From contig WNNJ02002681.1 in NCBI GenBank assembly GCA_012934845.2, forward strand, positions 62,001 through 126,000: a stretch of 64,000 nucleotides of DNA. The letters are read 5' to 3'. Source of the DNA: Pomphorhynchus laevis. Lineage: Eukaryota > Acanthocephala > Palaeacanthocephala > Echinorhynchida > Pomphorhynchidae. A model generated the notes under the pieces. That model ran no database searches. It saw only the letters and a list, made by a program, of their open reading frames with translations, and had not been told where the DNA came from. This document shows, in pieces, positions 10,280 through 19,690 of this stretch (within the stretch, counting starts at the first letter, position 1; each line of letters starts with the position of its first letter). Both the position numbers and the translations under genes were made by a program.

Positions 10280-13200
10280 TCGTCTTACTATATCACCCAC
10301 TCCAATAAGTCTAGTTGGTAATAACTATCAATAATTATTATTCTATTTGGAATAAGGAGCCGCTAGGCGTAGGGTCAATCTATATATCATCGAGTGATGA
10401 GTTTGGTTCGGGTATGGCCTATTGTAAGTTAACCTCTACGTGGTGCTGTATGGAAACACCTAGATATTCAGGCGGCCAAATAATTGACCGGCTTATATCA
10501 TCCGTAAGACTAGTTCATTAGTGAACTATCTAGGATCCCTCTTATGACCACAACGGTGGATTAATCTTAAAAAAGCAGGAGTACCAATGATGTATTGCTT
10601 CCTTGCATCAGAATATATTAGGTTTTCAGAGGATATGGGGTACAGCAGAGATCTGCATAAAACCGTTTCCTTGCAGGAAATTGTATTGGATTAATAAAGG
10701 ATATAGGGGAGCATATAACTAAACAAAAACAATGACGACGAGATACAATTTAATAGATCAAAATCATAATAATTGACATTTCCCCACTGATCGGAGGAAT
10801 TGTCAAAGTCAGATGCCTGCGCTTAGACAGTTGCGCGGAATGGGCGAACCAAACGTCGACGTTTACTTCAATTGACTAGTTTATCTACAAGAACATGGAA
10901 CGTTACTTCGCTGATGGGAAATAACAAGATCAAATGAGGGAGGTAAATCGCCTCGGTCTCGAAATTGTCGGAGTTACCTCTTTTTATTATTCTGGTTCAG
11001 GTACTAAACCTTTGGATCAATGTTGCATTTTACACTATTCGTAAGTTTCTATGGGAAAGAGTCGACAGGCGGGTGTGGGGATACTCAAAAAATCTTGTCG
11101 TTAGATGCATAAAAGTTTTACTCGGTAAATGAAAGTTTGGCGTTTTTAATACTTCTAATCAAAGAGGGAAAGGGGTTAACTGTTGTGTGTGCTTATGCAC
11201 CCAACACTTGTTCGGAATATGCAGTTTTTATGGATGATCTTTAGGATTTACTTGATAGCAAACCTGCCAATGATTTTCTTATTTTATTGAGCGATTTTAA
11301 TGATCATGTTGACAATGATTGTGCTATCTGGAAGGGAGTGGTGGGGATGCAGTGACTTATAGGGCAACCTTGTCTGATAGGTCACTATAGGCTGTATCGA
11401 CATGCCAAGAGAGCTGCAGCTCTAGCAGTTGCTGAATCCAAGAGAAAGTAACTTGGGTGAAGTTTGGTGAGCGTCTCGAACTTGATTATCGGTCAGCTTT
11501 TAGGATGTTCTGGATAAGGATCAAATCTCTTCGTGTTGAAAAGCATAAATCTGCTCAGACTGTTTTAGACAATCATGAGCATCTGCTAACCGAAATTGAA
11601 GACATTGTCGTTGGAAGGAGCATTTTAGAGGTATTCTTAATACTAATGACGTGTTTTTTGTGGAAGTAGAATCTTCGAACTTAATGGAATATCCCATTAC
11701 CTTGACAGATGTCATTACTGTTGCTTATAAACTTCTTAATGACAAATCTGCTAGGGTTGATGAGATTCGACCTGAGATTTTGAAAGCTCTTGATGTTAAA
11801 GGCACGGAGTTGATAACATGATTTTTCAACGTAGCAATGAAATCAGGAAAGATTCCTGGTAATTGGCAAACCGGGGTGGTAATTCCGATCTAAAAAAGGA
11901 ATCGAATAAAATATTTAAATTATAGGGGCATTAATCTTCTTAGCCTACCGAATAGGCTATTTGTCAGGATCTTTGAACTAAGGATACGACCGATAGTCGA
12001 GGGACAGTTGCAGGAGGAGCAATGTGGCTTTCATTCTGGTCGAGGAACTATCTATCAGCTCCTCACTCTTTCAACTATTCCCGAACACACCCAAGAGTAC
12101 GCTCAATAGGTTAACATGTGTTTTGTGGAATTGGGGAAGGCATTCGACCAGGTACTCAGAGATAAGTTATGGAAGGTACTTAAGGAGTACAAAATATCGC
12201 ACTATCTCAGTGTAGTTGTGGCCTTTTGCTCGAACTAAGTGCGATTTGTGTTCACATTTAAGGCAGGAAGTCTGAATCGTTTTATGTAGGTGTTGGGCTT
12301 CGTCAAGTCTGTCCACTCTCTCCACTTTTGTTCCTTATTTTAATGGGCAAAATTTGAGACGGGCAGCTTTATCAGAGTTTGATCTTCAGTTTGGTTCCAT
12401 CAGTATATAATCTTTGCTTTTCGCAGACGAAGTTGTCTTGTTGGCATCCAATATTGATGACTACAATGCTTGCAAGATTGATTTACGGTGGAATGTCAAG
12501 TGGCCGGTATGAAAGTTAGCACATCCAAAACTGTCTTGATGTGCTCTGCTTGGAACAAATGAGCATCGTCGATACAAATTGGTGATAAGGTCTAACCCAA
12601 CGTGGAAGAGTTCATGTACTTGGTAGTCTTGCTCCCAAGTGATGGTGGGAATAATATGGAGATTGAGAGACGGATCTGTGCAGCTAACGCATCAATGGAT
12701 TCTTTGCCCAGATCAGTTATGGTAAAGAGAGAGCAAAACCTTTTAGGCGAACTTTCAATTTATCTCTCAGTCTTCTTATCAATCCTCACTTATGGTATGA
12801 AATTTGAATCATGACATTACTAGATATCAAGTACAGGCGACCGAAATGAGTTCCCGAGTGGTTTGGTCGGCTTCAGCCTTAGAGATAAAGTTCAAGGCTC
12901 GCTCATTCGCGAGAATCTTTGAGTAAAGCGCTGCTCCTCCTCGTTAAAGGAAGTCAGCTGAGGTGGCTAAGGCACGTTTTGTGAATGACTAGGAGTGTCT
13001 TCCTTGTGAAGCGGTCCAGATTAGACTTTCTGGCTGAGACTCCAAGGCATACCTCGTATAGGTGGATAGATCGAACTCACTATCTTGCCAAGAAACGCTG
13101 AGGACTATCTGAAAGGGAAGTGTCATATGCGCTACTTAGGACGGTAATACTTAGTCACGTCTCATCCTTGCACTGCCTCCACAACCCGACCTCCGATTCA
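10280..13200 (+). mobile_element. LINE (RTE-like/related, AP-endonuclease type), decayed
   Basis: On the plus strand, about 10935-11330 encodes an AP-endonuclease domain: NRLGLEIVGVTS, a SGSGTK motif, VCAYAPN and LLSDFNDHVDND (LLGDFNAHVG in intact relatives). From about 11700 to 12480 follow RT blocks: DEIRPEILKALD, the YRGINLLSLP box near 11925, EEQCGFHSGRGT near 12020, FVELGKAFDQV near 12120 and CPLSPLLF near 12310. About 12950-13130 gives the C-terminal RWLRHVL...RWIDRTHYLAKK type of sequence. Many stops and shifts; open frames 11457-11669, 12024-12215 and 12602-12814 are fragments. 10280-10800 may be its 5' untranslated region. Confidence 0.7.
10839..10899 (+). repeat. 60-bp direct repeat, right copy
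   Basis: Partner of 8593-8653. Its position next to the start of the LINE endonuclease region leaves open that both copies are LINE 5' sequence. Confidence 0.75.
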
Positions 13201-13204
13201 GTGG

Positions 13205-13960
13205 AAACAATGAACAATTTTTTTAATTTGTTTATTTAAATAAATATTATGTTATTTGGTATAAAAATACGAATTGTTAAACATTTTATTGCAAAAACAT
13301 TGCCAACTTACACAATGTATTTAATGATTTTTGCAGATTTGTGGATGTTGAAATTGAGTTATAATGTCAAAAAATAAAGATTTCGCTATTTCGACTTTTA
13401 CAAGCTTTTGATCTTTTTTGACATTGTTAATCTTGCTACATATTCATATTATCCTATTAGTTGTCATGATATTATCGATATTAATATAATTTTAGAAATA
13501 TTATTTTCGCATTCATCAGACATTCATTTTGAAACATTAAAGAGATAATATGAAAAATATTACATGTTACAAGCAGAAACTTTTTATGTTGAAAAAGTCT
13601 CTGCATTTAACATTCAGTGACTTTTTCGTAATGACCAAGTTTATATTGAACTATAAATGAATTATTTAAATATGGTCTCAGTGAATTAATTACATTCGCT
13701 CGCTATTGATTTATTTAATGCAAGATTTAACTTTATATTTGCTTGTTAAGTGTAGATTAACAAATCAAGTAACATGATAAATAAGAATATATCGTATATT
13801 ATCAAAATAAATTCAAAGGCTTTGATATAAACTTTTAATTCATCGTGAACACGTTATTATAATCTTGAATCTGTAAGTTCAAATTCCTGATTGCTTACAG
13901 CATCGTTTACTAGTCATTTTTTAGATTGCCTATATATTGATCAACATTAATTTCCTGAAA
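13205..13960. other. AT-rich spacer between LINE and GPANK1-like gene
   Basis: No coding signal or recognisable repeat. It forms the 3' flank of the minus-strand gene that follows. Confidence 0.5.
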
Positions 13961-13967
13961 ATTGATG

Positions 13968-14807
13968 TCAGACGTCAAGCAATTTACGCAATTTCATCGT
14001 CTTAATTTTGTCTTTCATTAGTAGGTCATTAATATTGGCTCTAGTCAAGCTATATTCGATGGATTTTCGCTCTCTTGATGGAGAATTATAGCCAATTCCA
14101 TATTTGTTAGACTTTTTTATAGCTCTTAGCGGATATAGTCTGCCTTGTTCTCGAGAACCAAGACCAGTTTTGCCGTTCCAACCGAGCTTACTTAAAAGTT
14201 CTGCCCCACGATGCATTGTGTTCAGGCTTGTTTGATTGTAAAATGAACACATCGGTGTTTGCTTATTAAGCATGTCAACGATCGATAAATGAAGTCTTCT
14301 TTGGTCAGTTTTATCTTTAAAAGAATCTGTCGAATCGGATCCACCGGCTTTATCATAATTTATAAAACCTGCACTGATTAACTGATTTTCAACGATGCTT
14401 GTATCGGCTCCAAATTGTAGCAGTAAGTCAACCGCTTTCAACTTTTTAGCATTTAGAGCACATTGAATTGCTGTCCAACCAAACATATCTTTACAATTTA
14501 TGTCGACACCTTTACATAAAAGATTTCTCATGGATTCGAGATCTCCATGCTGGGCAGCATTCAAAAAACGTAGAGAATCTAACTCGGTCAATGTTGGATT
14601 TTTGTTTATTTCTGGAACGTTATTCTGCAGTTGCAAAGTATTATGCGATCGGTTGTTTTCTATATCACGAAAATGCTCCAAACAACTATCCGGTAAAGAC
14701 TTTGTATAATTTGTAGTTGCGGGAGGTAAATCATCATATGGATTTTTGGCAGGAATACACTTTGGTTGATTTTGCTGCTCACTTACAAATTTGATTTTCT
14801 TTTTCAT
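13968..14807 (-). CDS. GPANK1: Ankyrin-repeat plus G-patch protein, GPANK1-like
   Basis: A 279-residue single-exon frame. Residues about 78-140 form two ankyrin repeats (FLNAAQHGDLESMRNLL, then GWTAIQCALNAKKLKAVDLL and QFGADTSIV). Residues about 200-235 form a G-patch: GAELLSKLGWNGKTGLGS followed by QGRLYPL. Ankyrin repeats followed by a C-terminal G-patch is the architecture of GPANK1 (G-patch and ankyrin-repeat containing 1); human GPANK1 is somewhat longer. G-patches typically bind and activate DEAH-box RNA helicases, so a nucleic-acid role is expected, but the exact function is poorly known. The N terminus is Lys-rich (MKKKIKF), and the basic C terminus ends KIKTMKLRKLLDV. The start is the first ATG of the frame, and AT-rich DNA follows upstream. 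The gene looks intact. Confidence 0.85.
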   Translation of the reverse strand: MKKKIKFVSEQQNQPKCIPAKNPYDDLPPATTNYTKSLPDSCLEHFRDIENNRSHNTLQLQNNVPEINKNPTLTELDSLRFLNAAQHGDLESMRNLLCKGVDINCKDMFGWTAIQCALNAKKLKAVDLLLQFGADTSIVENQLISAGFINYDKAGGSDSTDSFKDKTDQRRLHLSIVDMLNKQTPMCSFYNQTSLNTMHRGAELLSKLGWNGKTGLGSREQGRLYPLRAIKKSNKYGIGYNSPSRERKSIEYSLTRANINDLLMKDKIKTMKLRKLLDV

Positions 14808-15350
14808 CTGAGAATTACAAACTCATATACAATGATTAATGATTAAAAAATATAAAATAGAGAATTCTTAAATCAATTTGAGTAAACTTTTGAACTTTAC
14901 TATCATTTCGTCATATTTGAATTCACTGTTTTACATTATAATTATAAAATACATTTATTTTTGTAATTTTAGTTAAACTATTCTATATCTTTAATCAAGC
15001 ATAGTAGAGCAACATTCTTAAAAATTTACAAAAGATTGCATTTTATTTGTGATAAATGAGGACCCGATAATTAATATTTACACTAATGCTGAATCGATAT
15101 TTGGGCTGGAAAATATCGTAATTTACTTGAATATTTGTTTAATACAGCAGCTCTTAAACATTAAAACAGCCAAATAACGCGTATACATGTGATTTTCCTG
15201 TTTTCACAACCTCAAATGACAAATCAAATTTTCAAAAACTATTTTAAATTAAAAGTAACTGATCTTGATCCATTTTTAAATTATATTTCCAAAGCAGGAT
15301 CAACAAATCAGATCAGCTAACTAGATCTACGAATTTTATATTAATAAATT
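14808..15350. other. AT-rich intergenic DNA
   Basis: Nothing recognisable; presumably contains the promoter of the GPANK1-like gene at its left edge. Confidence 0.5.
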
Positions 15351-15354
15351 GAAA

Positions 15355-15560
15355 ATTATGATAAATAAAATTTAAATGATTAAATAATAAATAATTATAA
15401 ATAAAAAAATATATAAGATTTTATATAATTTATATCAAGTTAAAATTTTAAATTGAAATTTAGAGTAAAAGTCAATTTTTTATGAATTTACTAACAGATT
15501 ATGTATCATAAAAGGATTAGAGGTCATCAGGAGGAACTGCTATGCTATCAGAAAGCACAT
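15355..15560 (+). repeat. Dispersed repeat, inverted partner at 26745-26965
   Basis: About 200 bp including ggtcatcaggaggaactgct near its right end recur as the reverse complement at 26745-26965, 11 kb away. The AT-rich part is diverged. The partner contains additional hammerhead-like sequence that is absent here. Confidence 0.7.
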
Positions 15561-15594
15561 CTTTGGGATGTGCTATCCCAAAGCACATCTACAG

Positions 15595-15848
15595 CCAATT
15601 TACTTAGTAATTAACCCCCTTCACTCCTCTTCATCTTAAGGTATATTAACCCTAGTAAAGAGTTCCTTAAAATCATCCCTCTTACAAAACTATTCGTGTC
15701 CAGCCCTGTCTTGTTCAGTTATATCATTATGTAAGAACGGTAAACGCATCAGTTTAGCCAATATCAATATACGACCGGGAGAAGTTCACAAAAACGTGAC
15801 CTCCTCGATCGTATATTAGGTAGTGGTTATGCCATGTTACTTGCAGAC
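15595..15848 (+). mobile_element. LINE endonuclease fragment, same family as 52.7-56.1 kb
   Basis: This segment aligns base for base, with moderate divergence, to 53990-54225 of the LINE on the plus strand at 52.7-56.1 kb (shared ctattcgtgtccagccctgt versus ctattcccgtccagccctgt). It encodes the end of the AP-endonuclease region, including the part before the GDFN motif. It stops where the hammerhead monomer begins at about 15849, suggesting that the monomer inserted into or beside it. Confidence 0.75.
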
Positions 15849-16072
15849 TACTTATATATATGTCACACAGGCAACCGAAACGACCAGTGTGTACCTCATT
15901 CTACTGATGAGTGTTGCCGGGTACTAATTGGTCGTCTAGAAGTGACATGGTGATTGAAAGTCGTGAATCGAAGTCCAGTCTATAAAACAACACCATTTAG
16001 TATAAATGCCGTATTTCGTAAGAAATCCTGAACCGTTGTTTACTCAGCACATCTGTGCACTACTTATATATA
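15849..16072 (+). ncRNA. Hammerhead-motif monomer, non-standard strand order
   Basis: A roughly 210-bp unit bounded by two copies of ctacttatatatatgt (15849 and 16059). It holds all hammerhead core boxes: GGCAACC-GAAA-C at 15870-15881, CTGATGA at 15904-15910, and GTC with predicted cleavage after 15936. Helix I pairs ctcattcta (before CTGATGA) with tagaagtga after the cleavage site. Helix II pairs gtgttgcc with ggcaacc, including the usual G10.1-C11.1 pair. Helix III pairs acgacc with ggtcgt. The strand order is GAAA, CUGAUGA, cleavage strand, so the three helices cross within one unit. It is a diverged relative of the satellite at 19690-20933. Confidence 0.7.
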
Positions 16073-16082
16073 TGTATATATA

Positions 16083-16231
16083 TTTAATTTGTATTTGTGT
16101 TGTAGATAAACTGACGAAGACCCGGAAGGGTTGAAACGTTTTTAACAAAAATATTGTTCCTGTCTTCGGCTCTTATTCTATTCACATATTGTTGGTCTTC
16201 GATGATCGCCGACAGCAGTCCTGACACTCTA
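16083..16231 (+). repeat. PLE terminal repeat, 5' copy
   Basis: Direct repeat of 18844-18992, offset exactly 2761 bp with no length change and only a few substitutions (for example cttcggctc versus cttctgctc). It contains a hammerhead at 16111-16160 and the start of the coding region at 16154. Confidence 0.9.
16111..16160 (+). ncRNA. Hammerhead ribozyme in PLE 5' terminal repeat
   Basis: CTGACGA (16111-16117), a short helix II AGACCC-GGAA-GGGTT, then GAAAC (16133-16137), followed by an A/T-rich short helix III region and attgttcc. This is the minimal hammerhead layout described from Penelope-like elements, in which self-cleavage helps process transcripts. The cleavage site and helix I could not be fixed by eye. 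Confidence 0.7.
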
Positions 16232-17164
16232 GATATACATATGGTCCCATCGAGGATCCTGCCGGACCAGGAACAAGCGGAAATCTATGCACATGTACAT
16301 TTTATGTCCTATTGCTGGACAAATCGAGTTATGCCGATGGGACTGCGGATCAAACCGAGACTGTCCCCTATTCACAGAGGAATCGACGAATGCCATATAC
16401 TACAATTGAAGAGAGATGAAAGGAGAATTCTGCATCGTGCCGAGATGCAGCTATTACAACTGTTGCTCAGCTATTATTCGCGGATTTCGAACATCTATTG
16501 TCGGCGAACAGTGGATCTCTTATTAGTAAATCAGGCCCTGAAGGGCAAATGCCGAAAACTAAGCAGGGTTCACCACAGAAAAACATCAACACAGGAGCTC
16601 GTACTTAATAATTGGTACCCGAATCGACGGGTTCGACGTGAACCACAGCAGAATCCTCTCGCCGATTTGCGAACAGCACTGGAACAAAAAGATTATAGCG
16701 TCGTCAACTTGAGCGCTCAACAACTGACACAGTCACAGATGGAAGTTCTGGACCTGGGGTTGAACTATGCCATCACCCCCACAGAGTTTGACCGCCATAA
16801 GCTAGCCATTAATGTCAAGAAGGTTGCAACAACCTTTGAGGGCGAAAGCCGTAACGCAGCCGCGACGAATACTTTGGGTCGACAACTATTCGAGAAATAC
16901 GTCACGAAGAAATGCTGTGACACAGGCCCGATCAACCTTAATAAGCAACATCTGAAGGAACTCAGCGAAATCCGGCAAATGCATGACGTTGTCATAAAGC
17001 CAAGTGACAAGGGTGGTGAAGCTGTTGTATGGTCGAGAAGTGAATACATCGCCGAGGCAATGCGACATCTCAGCCAGGTGGCTTACCAGACTGCGACGAT
17101 TGACGATTTGGAGCTGGCAACTGCAGCAGTGAGAGAGCTTTTGGAAAAGCACGCTAGCCTTTGA
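16154..17164 (+). CDS. PLE polyprotein, N-terminal part
   Basis: A 336-residue open stretch covering the region upstream of the RT core. It begins inside the terminal repeat. The middle is basic and glutamine-rich (LRTALEQKDYSVVNLSAQQL), and the later part (INLNKQHLKELSEIRQ, VVIKPSDKGGEAVVWSRSEY) matches the conserved DKG segment that precedes the PLE reverse transcriptase. It continues in the same frame into the RT stretch that starts at 17180. It belongs to the PLE coding region and is not a host gene. Confidence 0.8.
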   Translation: MFLSSALILFTYCWSSMIADSSPDTLDIHMVPSRILPDQEQAEIYAHVHFMSYCWTNRVMPMGLRIKPRLSPIHRGIDECHILQLKRDERRILHRAEMQLLQLLLSYYSRISNIYCRRTVDLLLVNQALKGKCRKLSRVHHRKTSTQELVLNNWYPNRRVRREPQQNPLADLRTALEQKDYSVVNLSAQQLTQSQMEVLDLGLNYAITPTEFDRHKLAINVKKVATTFEGESRNAAATNTLGRQLFEKYVTKKCCDTGPINLNKQHLKELSEIRQMHDVVIKPSDKGGEAVVWSRSEYIAEAMRHLSQVAYQTATIDDLELATAAVRELLEKHASL

Positions 17165-17179
17165 GCTGTCGATGCTGAG

Positions 17180-18781
17180 TTGATCACGCAATTAGTTATG
17201 CCGCATCCCAGGCCCGGCTGTTTTTACATGATCCCGAAGACACATAAGCTCAAACAACCATGTCCGGGAAGACCAATAGTCAGTTGTAACGGAACAGCGA
17301 CTGAGAAGCTGAGTCGACACATTGGCGAACTTATAAAGTCTCTATTGAATGGGGTACCAGCCCATTTAACCAGTACCACAGATTTCTTAACGAAATTCGA
17401 CTCTATCAGGAGAAACTTGACAGCGGACCAGTTTTTGGTAACAATGGACGTGTCTTCGCTGTATACGTCGATAGACCACACAGCCGGAGTATCTGCACTG
17501 CGTGAAATGATGGAAAATGCTGGATGGAGTGTGAAGAAAATAAACTTCATTACAGAAGCAGCAACTGTAATACTGAAGAATAATGTCTTCCAGTTTAACG
17601 GCGAGCTCTATAAGCAAGTGAACGGTACCGCAATAGGGACGCCGATGGCCCCGACATACGCAATCATCTATATGCATCAATATGAATGTAACATACTAAG
17701 GAAGCTTACCACACCGCCGCTTATATATGTGAGGTATATCGATGATATCTTCACAATCTTTTCAACCGCCGAGCTGGACATACTTAGAGACGCCTTCACT
17801 ACAGCAGGATCCCTTGAGTTCGACATCCACTCAGGACAGAGTGCTATCTTTCTGGATCTTGAGATATACAGAAACAAACGGGGGCGGATCGATACGGAAA
17901 TCTACAAAAAGAAGACTTTCGTGCCGACCTACCTTCATGCTCGAAGCAACCACTCGAAGTCCACGAAATTAAATATGATTAAGAACGAGGCATGTCGAAT
18001 TGTTCGACTCTGCAGCGATCACAGAGCACGAATCAAACATCTTGACATGCTCGCAGGAGCATTGATAAAGCGTGGCTACCAGAGACGCCTAGTCTCCACC
18101 CTGATTAGCAGATGTTTGATTCCCAAGGAAGGGCGCACATCGAAAGATGTTCCTAGGACAATGGTGGTAACCGAATATTGTCCCACACTGAGGTACTTCA
18201 ACACCGACGTAAGGAGGTTGATACAAACGGTGAATAGCCAGACAGGGTCTAAGATAAGAGGGACAAAGGTTTACTACCGGTCTAGGCGCACGATTAAATC
18301 AGCGCTGGTGCGAAGCGATCTAAATGCGCGAGACAAGCAAGATCATTCGACAATCAGGTATGAGTACAAGAGGTGTAAGTGCTGCCCTGCCATCAATGTA
18401 AACAGTGAGATTATAGGAAGTGCAACAGAGCAGCACTACAAGATCAAACAAAATGCATCCTGCAAAACAAAGGGAGTGGTGTATTTAGGAACGTGTGAAA
18501 AGTGCCACGTACAGTACGTTGGTGAGACGAAGCATGCGTTAAAAGACCGTCTTAACAAGAGAAGACACCACATTAAGATAGAGATGAAGGCAGACGGGAT
18601 AGCTTCACATGTGATTAAAGAAGGAAAGGATCACGATATGAGCTACCAGATTCTCGATATCGTGGACGATGAGGCAGAACGAAAAGCGGTGGATCAAAAG
18701 TGGATAGGAAAGCTCTACACCGACGTACAGCCAGGCCTCAACGACGATAAACACATTTACACATGGCGAGACGTAGGCTAA
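17180..18781 (+). CDS. PLE reverse transcriptase and GIY-YIG endonuclease
   Basis: A 533-residue stretch. RT blocks in order: CFYMIPKTHKLKQPCPGRPI (RT2), FLVTMDVSSLYTSI (motif A, catalytic Asp), GTAIGTPMAPTYA (motif B), YVRYIDDIF (motif C, the YxDD pair) and AIFLDLEIYRNKRG (motif D/E). The C-terminal third holds a GIY-YIG nuclease: GVVYLGTCEKCHVQYVGET followed by LKDRLNKRRHH with the catalytic Arg, and a Cys-rich linker before it (RCKCCPAINVN, SCKTKG). This is the canonical Penelope/Neptune-type fusion, which copies its RNA at a nick made by the nuclease. The stop lies just before the 3' terminal repeat. Confidence 0.9.
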   Translation: MITQLVMPHPRPGCFYMIPKTHKLKQPCPGRPIVSCNGTATEKLSRHIGELIKSLLNGVPAHLTSTTDFLTKFDSIRRNLTADQFLVTMDVSSLYTSIDHTAGVSALREMMENAGWSVKKINFITEAATVILKNNVFQFNGELYKQVNGTAIGTPMAPTYAIIYMHQYECNILRKLTTPPLIYVRYIDDIFTIFSTAELDILRDAFTTAGSLEFDIHSGQSAIFLDLEIYRNKRGRIDTEIYKKKTFVPTYLHARSNHSKSTKLNMIKNEACRIVRLCSDHRARIKHLDMLAGALIKRGYQRRLVSTLISRCLIPKEGRTSKDVPRTMVVTEYCPTLRYFNTDVRRLIQTVNSQTGSKIRGTKVYYRSRRTIKSALVRSDLNARDKQDHSTIRYEYKRCKCCPAINVNSEIIGSATEQHYKIKQNASCKTKGVVYLGTCEKCHVQYVGETKHALKDRLNKRRHHIKIEMKADGIASHVIKEGKDHDMSYQILDIVDDEAERKAVDQKWIGKLYTDVQPGLNDDKHIYTWRDVG

Positions 18782-18843
18782 CAATTCTCGGTTTTGTTTC
18801 GTTTTTCTTTTGGCGTGTATTCCTATTATTCTGCGTGTAGTTT

Positions 18844-18987
18844 TTTAATTTGTATTTGTGTTGTAGATAAACTGACGAAGACCCGGAAGGGTTGAAACGT
18901 TTTTAACAAAAATATTGTTCCTGTCTTCTGCTCTTATTCTATTCACATATTGTTGGTCTTCGATGATCGCAGACGGCAGTCCTGACA

Positions 18988-18992
<5 letters not shown>
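18844..18992 (+). repeat. PLE terminal repeat, 3' copy
   Basis: Partner of 16083-16231. Hammerhead boxes: CTGACGA at 18872-18878 and GAAAC at 18894-18898. It runs directly into a (TA)n tract. Confidence 0.9.

Positions 18993-19073
<81 letters not shown>
18991..19073. repeat. (TA)n microsatellite
   Basis: About 41 uninterrupted TA dinucleotides directly after the PLE 3' terminal repeat. Confidence 0.97.
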
Positions 19074-19076
<3 letters not shown>

Positions 19077-19094
19077 ATCTAGCATGGGACTTTC

Positions 19095-19352
19095 GGGTGT
19101 GATCCTCGTAGGACCGTTCATTTAGATATTGTAAAAGTATCTTATTAACACCAATCAACAAAAAGTTTTAATATTCGAACGTTTCGGTTCTTAAACCTTC
19201 ATCAGCATTGTAAGAGTTTTAATAACCAAAACTTATTTTAACGTTAAAATAAGTCTTGGTTATTAAAATTCTTACAATGCTGATGAAGGATTAAGAACCG
19301 AAACGTTCGAATATTAAAACTTTTTGTTGATTGGTGTTAATAAGATACTTTT

Positions 19353-19358
<6 letters not shown>
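19095..19358. repeat. Foldback pair of PLE terminal-repeat sequences with hammerheads
   Basis: 19129-19241 and 19242-19358 are near-perfect inverted copies meeting at an aacgtt centre. Each contains a hammerhead of ordinary order. On the minus strand at 19181-19206 and on the plus strand at 19280-19304 it reads CTGATGA, then a GGTT/AACC-type helix II, then GAAAC and GTTCGAATATT. The left copy continues to 19095 (tgatcctcgtaggaccg) and recurs apparently unchanged at 22304-22453. The pair ends in (TA)n on its right side. This is a second PLE family, distinct from the element at 16-19 kb. Confidence 0.85.

Positions 19359-19404
<46 letters not shown>
19357..19404. repeat. (TA)n microsatellite
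   Basis: About 24 TA dinucleotides directly after the inverted hammerhead pair. Confidence 0.97.
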
Positions 19405-19407
<3 letters not shown>

Positions 19408-19690
19408 TTAAATCCGATTGTGTTAAACTGTGCTCCGGGAGCTAATAAGCTTCAATTATAATAAGCTACAATTATATATATGATTCAAGGAAAGACTTGA
19501 ATCCGACAACCTATACTTATTGTATTCAAACGATACTTATTGTATTCGTTCATATATTAATATTAATATATGAACGAATACTTTTTTAGGTCTAAAAAAG
19601 TTTGAGATAAATTAACATACAATTATTTGACGAAAGATTCAGCCGAAACGTAATAATATTGCTCGTACTTTAACAACAGTAAATTCATAA
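19408..19690. other. Mixed fragments: inverted satellite piece and degenerate PLE hammerhead
   Basis: 19408-19452 is the reverse complement of a satellite-unit segment (20594-20640; shared core gtgctccgggagctaataag). 19545-19590 is a perfect AT-rich palindrome around ttcatatattaatattaata. At about 19629-19660, TTTGACGAAAG...GCCGAAACG looks like a degenerate PLE hammerhead. No gene. Confidence 0.6.

Larger units (their letters stand above)
16083..18992 (+). mobile_element. Nearly complete Penelope-like element with terminal direct repeats
   Basis: A 2.9-kb PLE framed by two ~149-bp direct repeats (16083-16231 and 18844-18992) that differ at only a few positions, so the insertion is fairly young. 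Each repeat carries an ordinary-order hammerhead ribozyme, as is known for PLE terminal repeats. Between them lies one long coding region for reverse transcriptase plus GIY-YIG endonuclease in two abutting open stretches of the same frame, meaning about one break. The left repeat follows a TA-rich tract and the right one runs into (TA)n, consistent with insertion into a TA microsatellite. Confidence 0.9.

Noticed and set aside
17224-17972. Several antisense and off-frame open stretches over the PLE RT
   Set aside because: Shadows of the RT frame; none has independent motifs.
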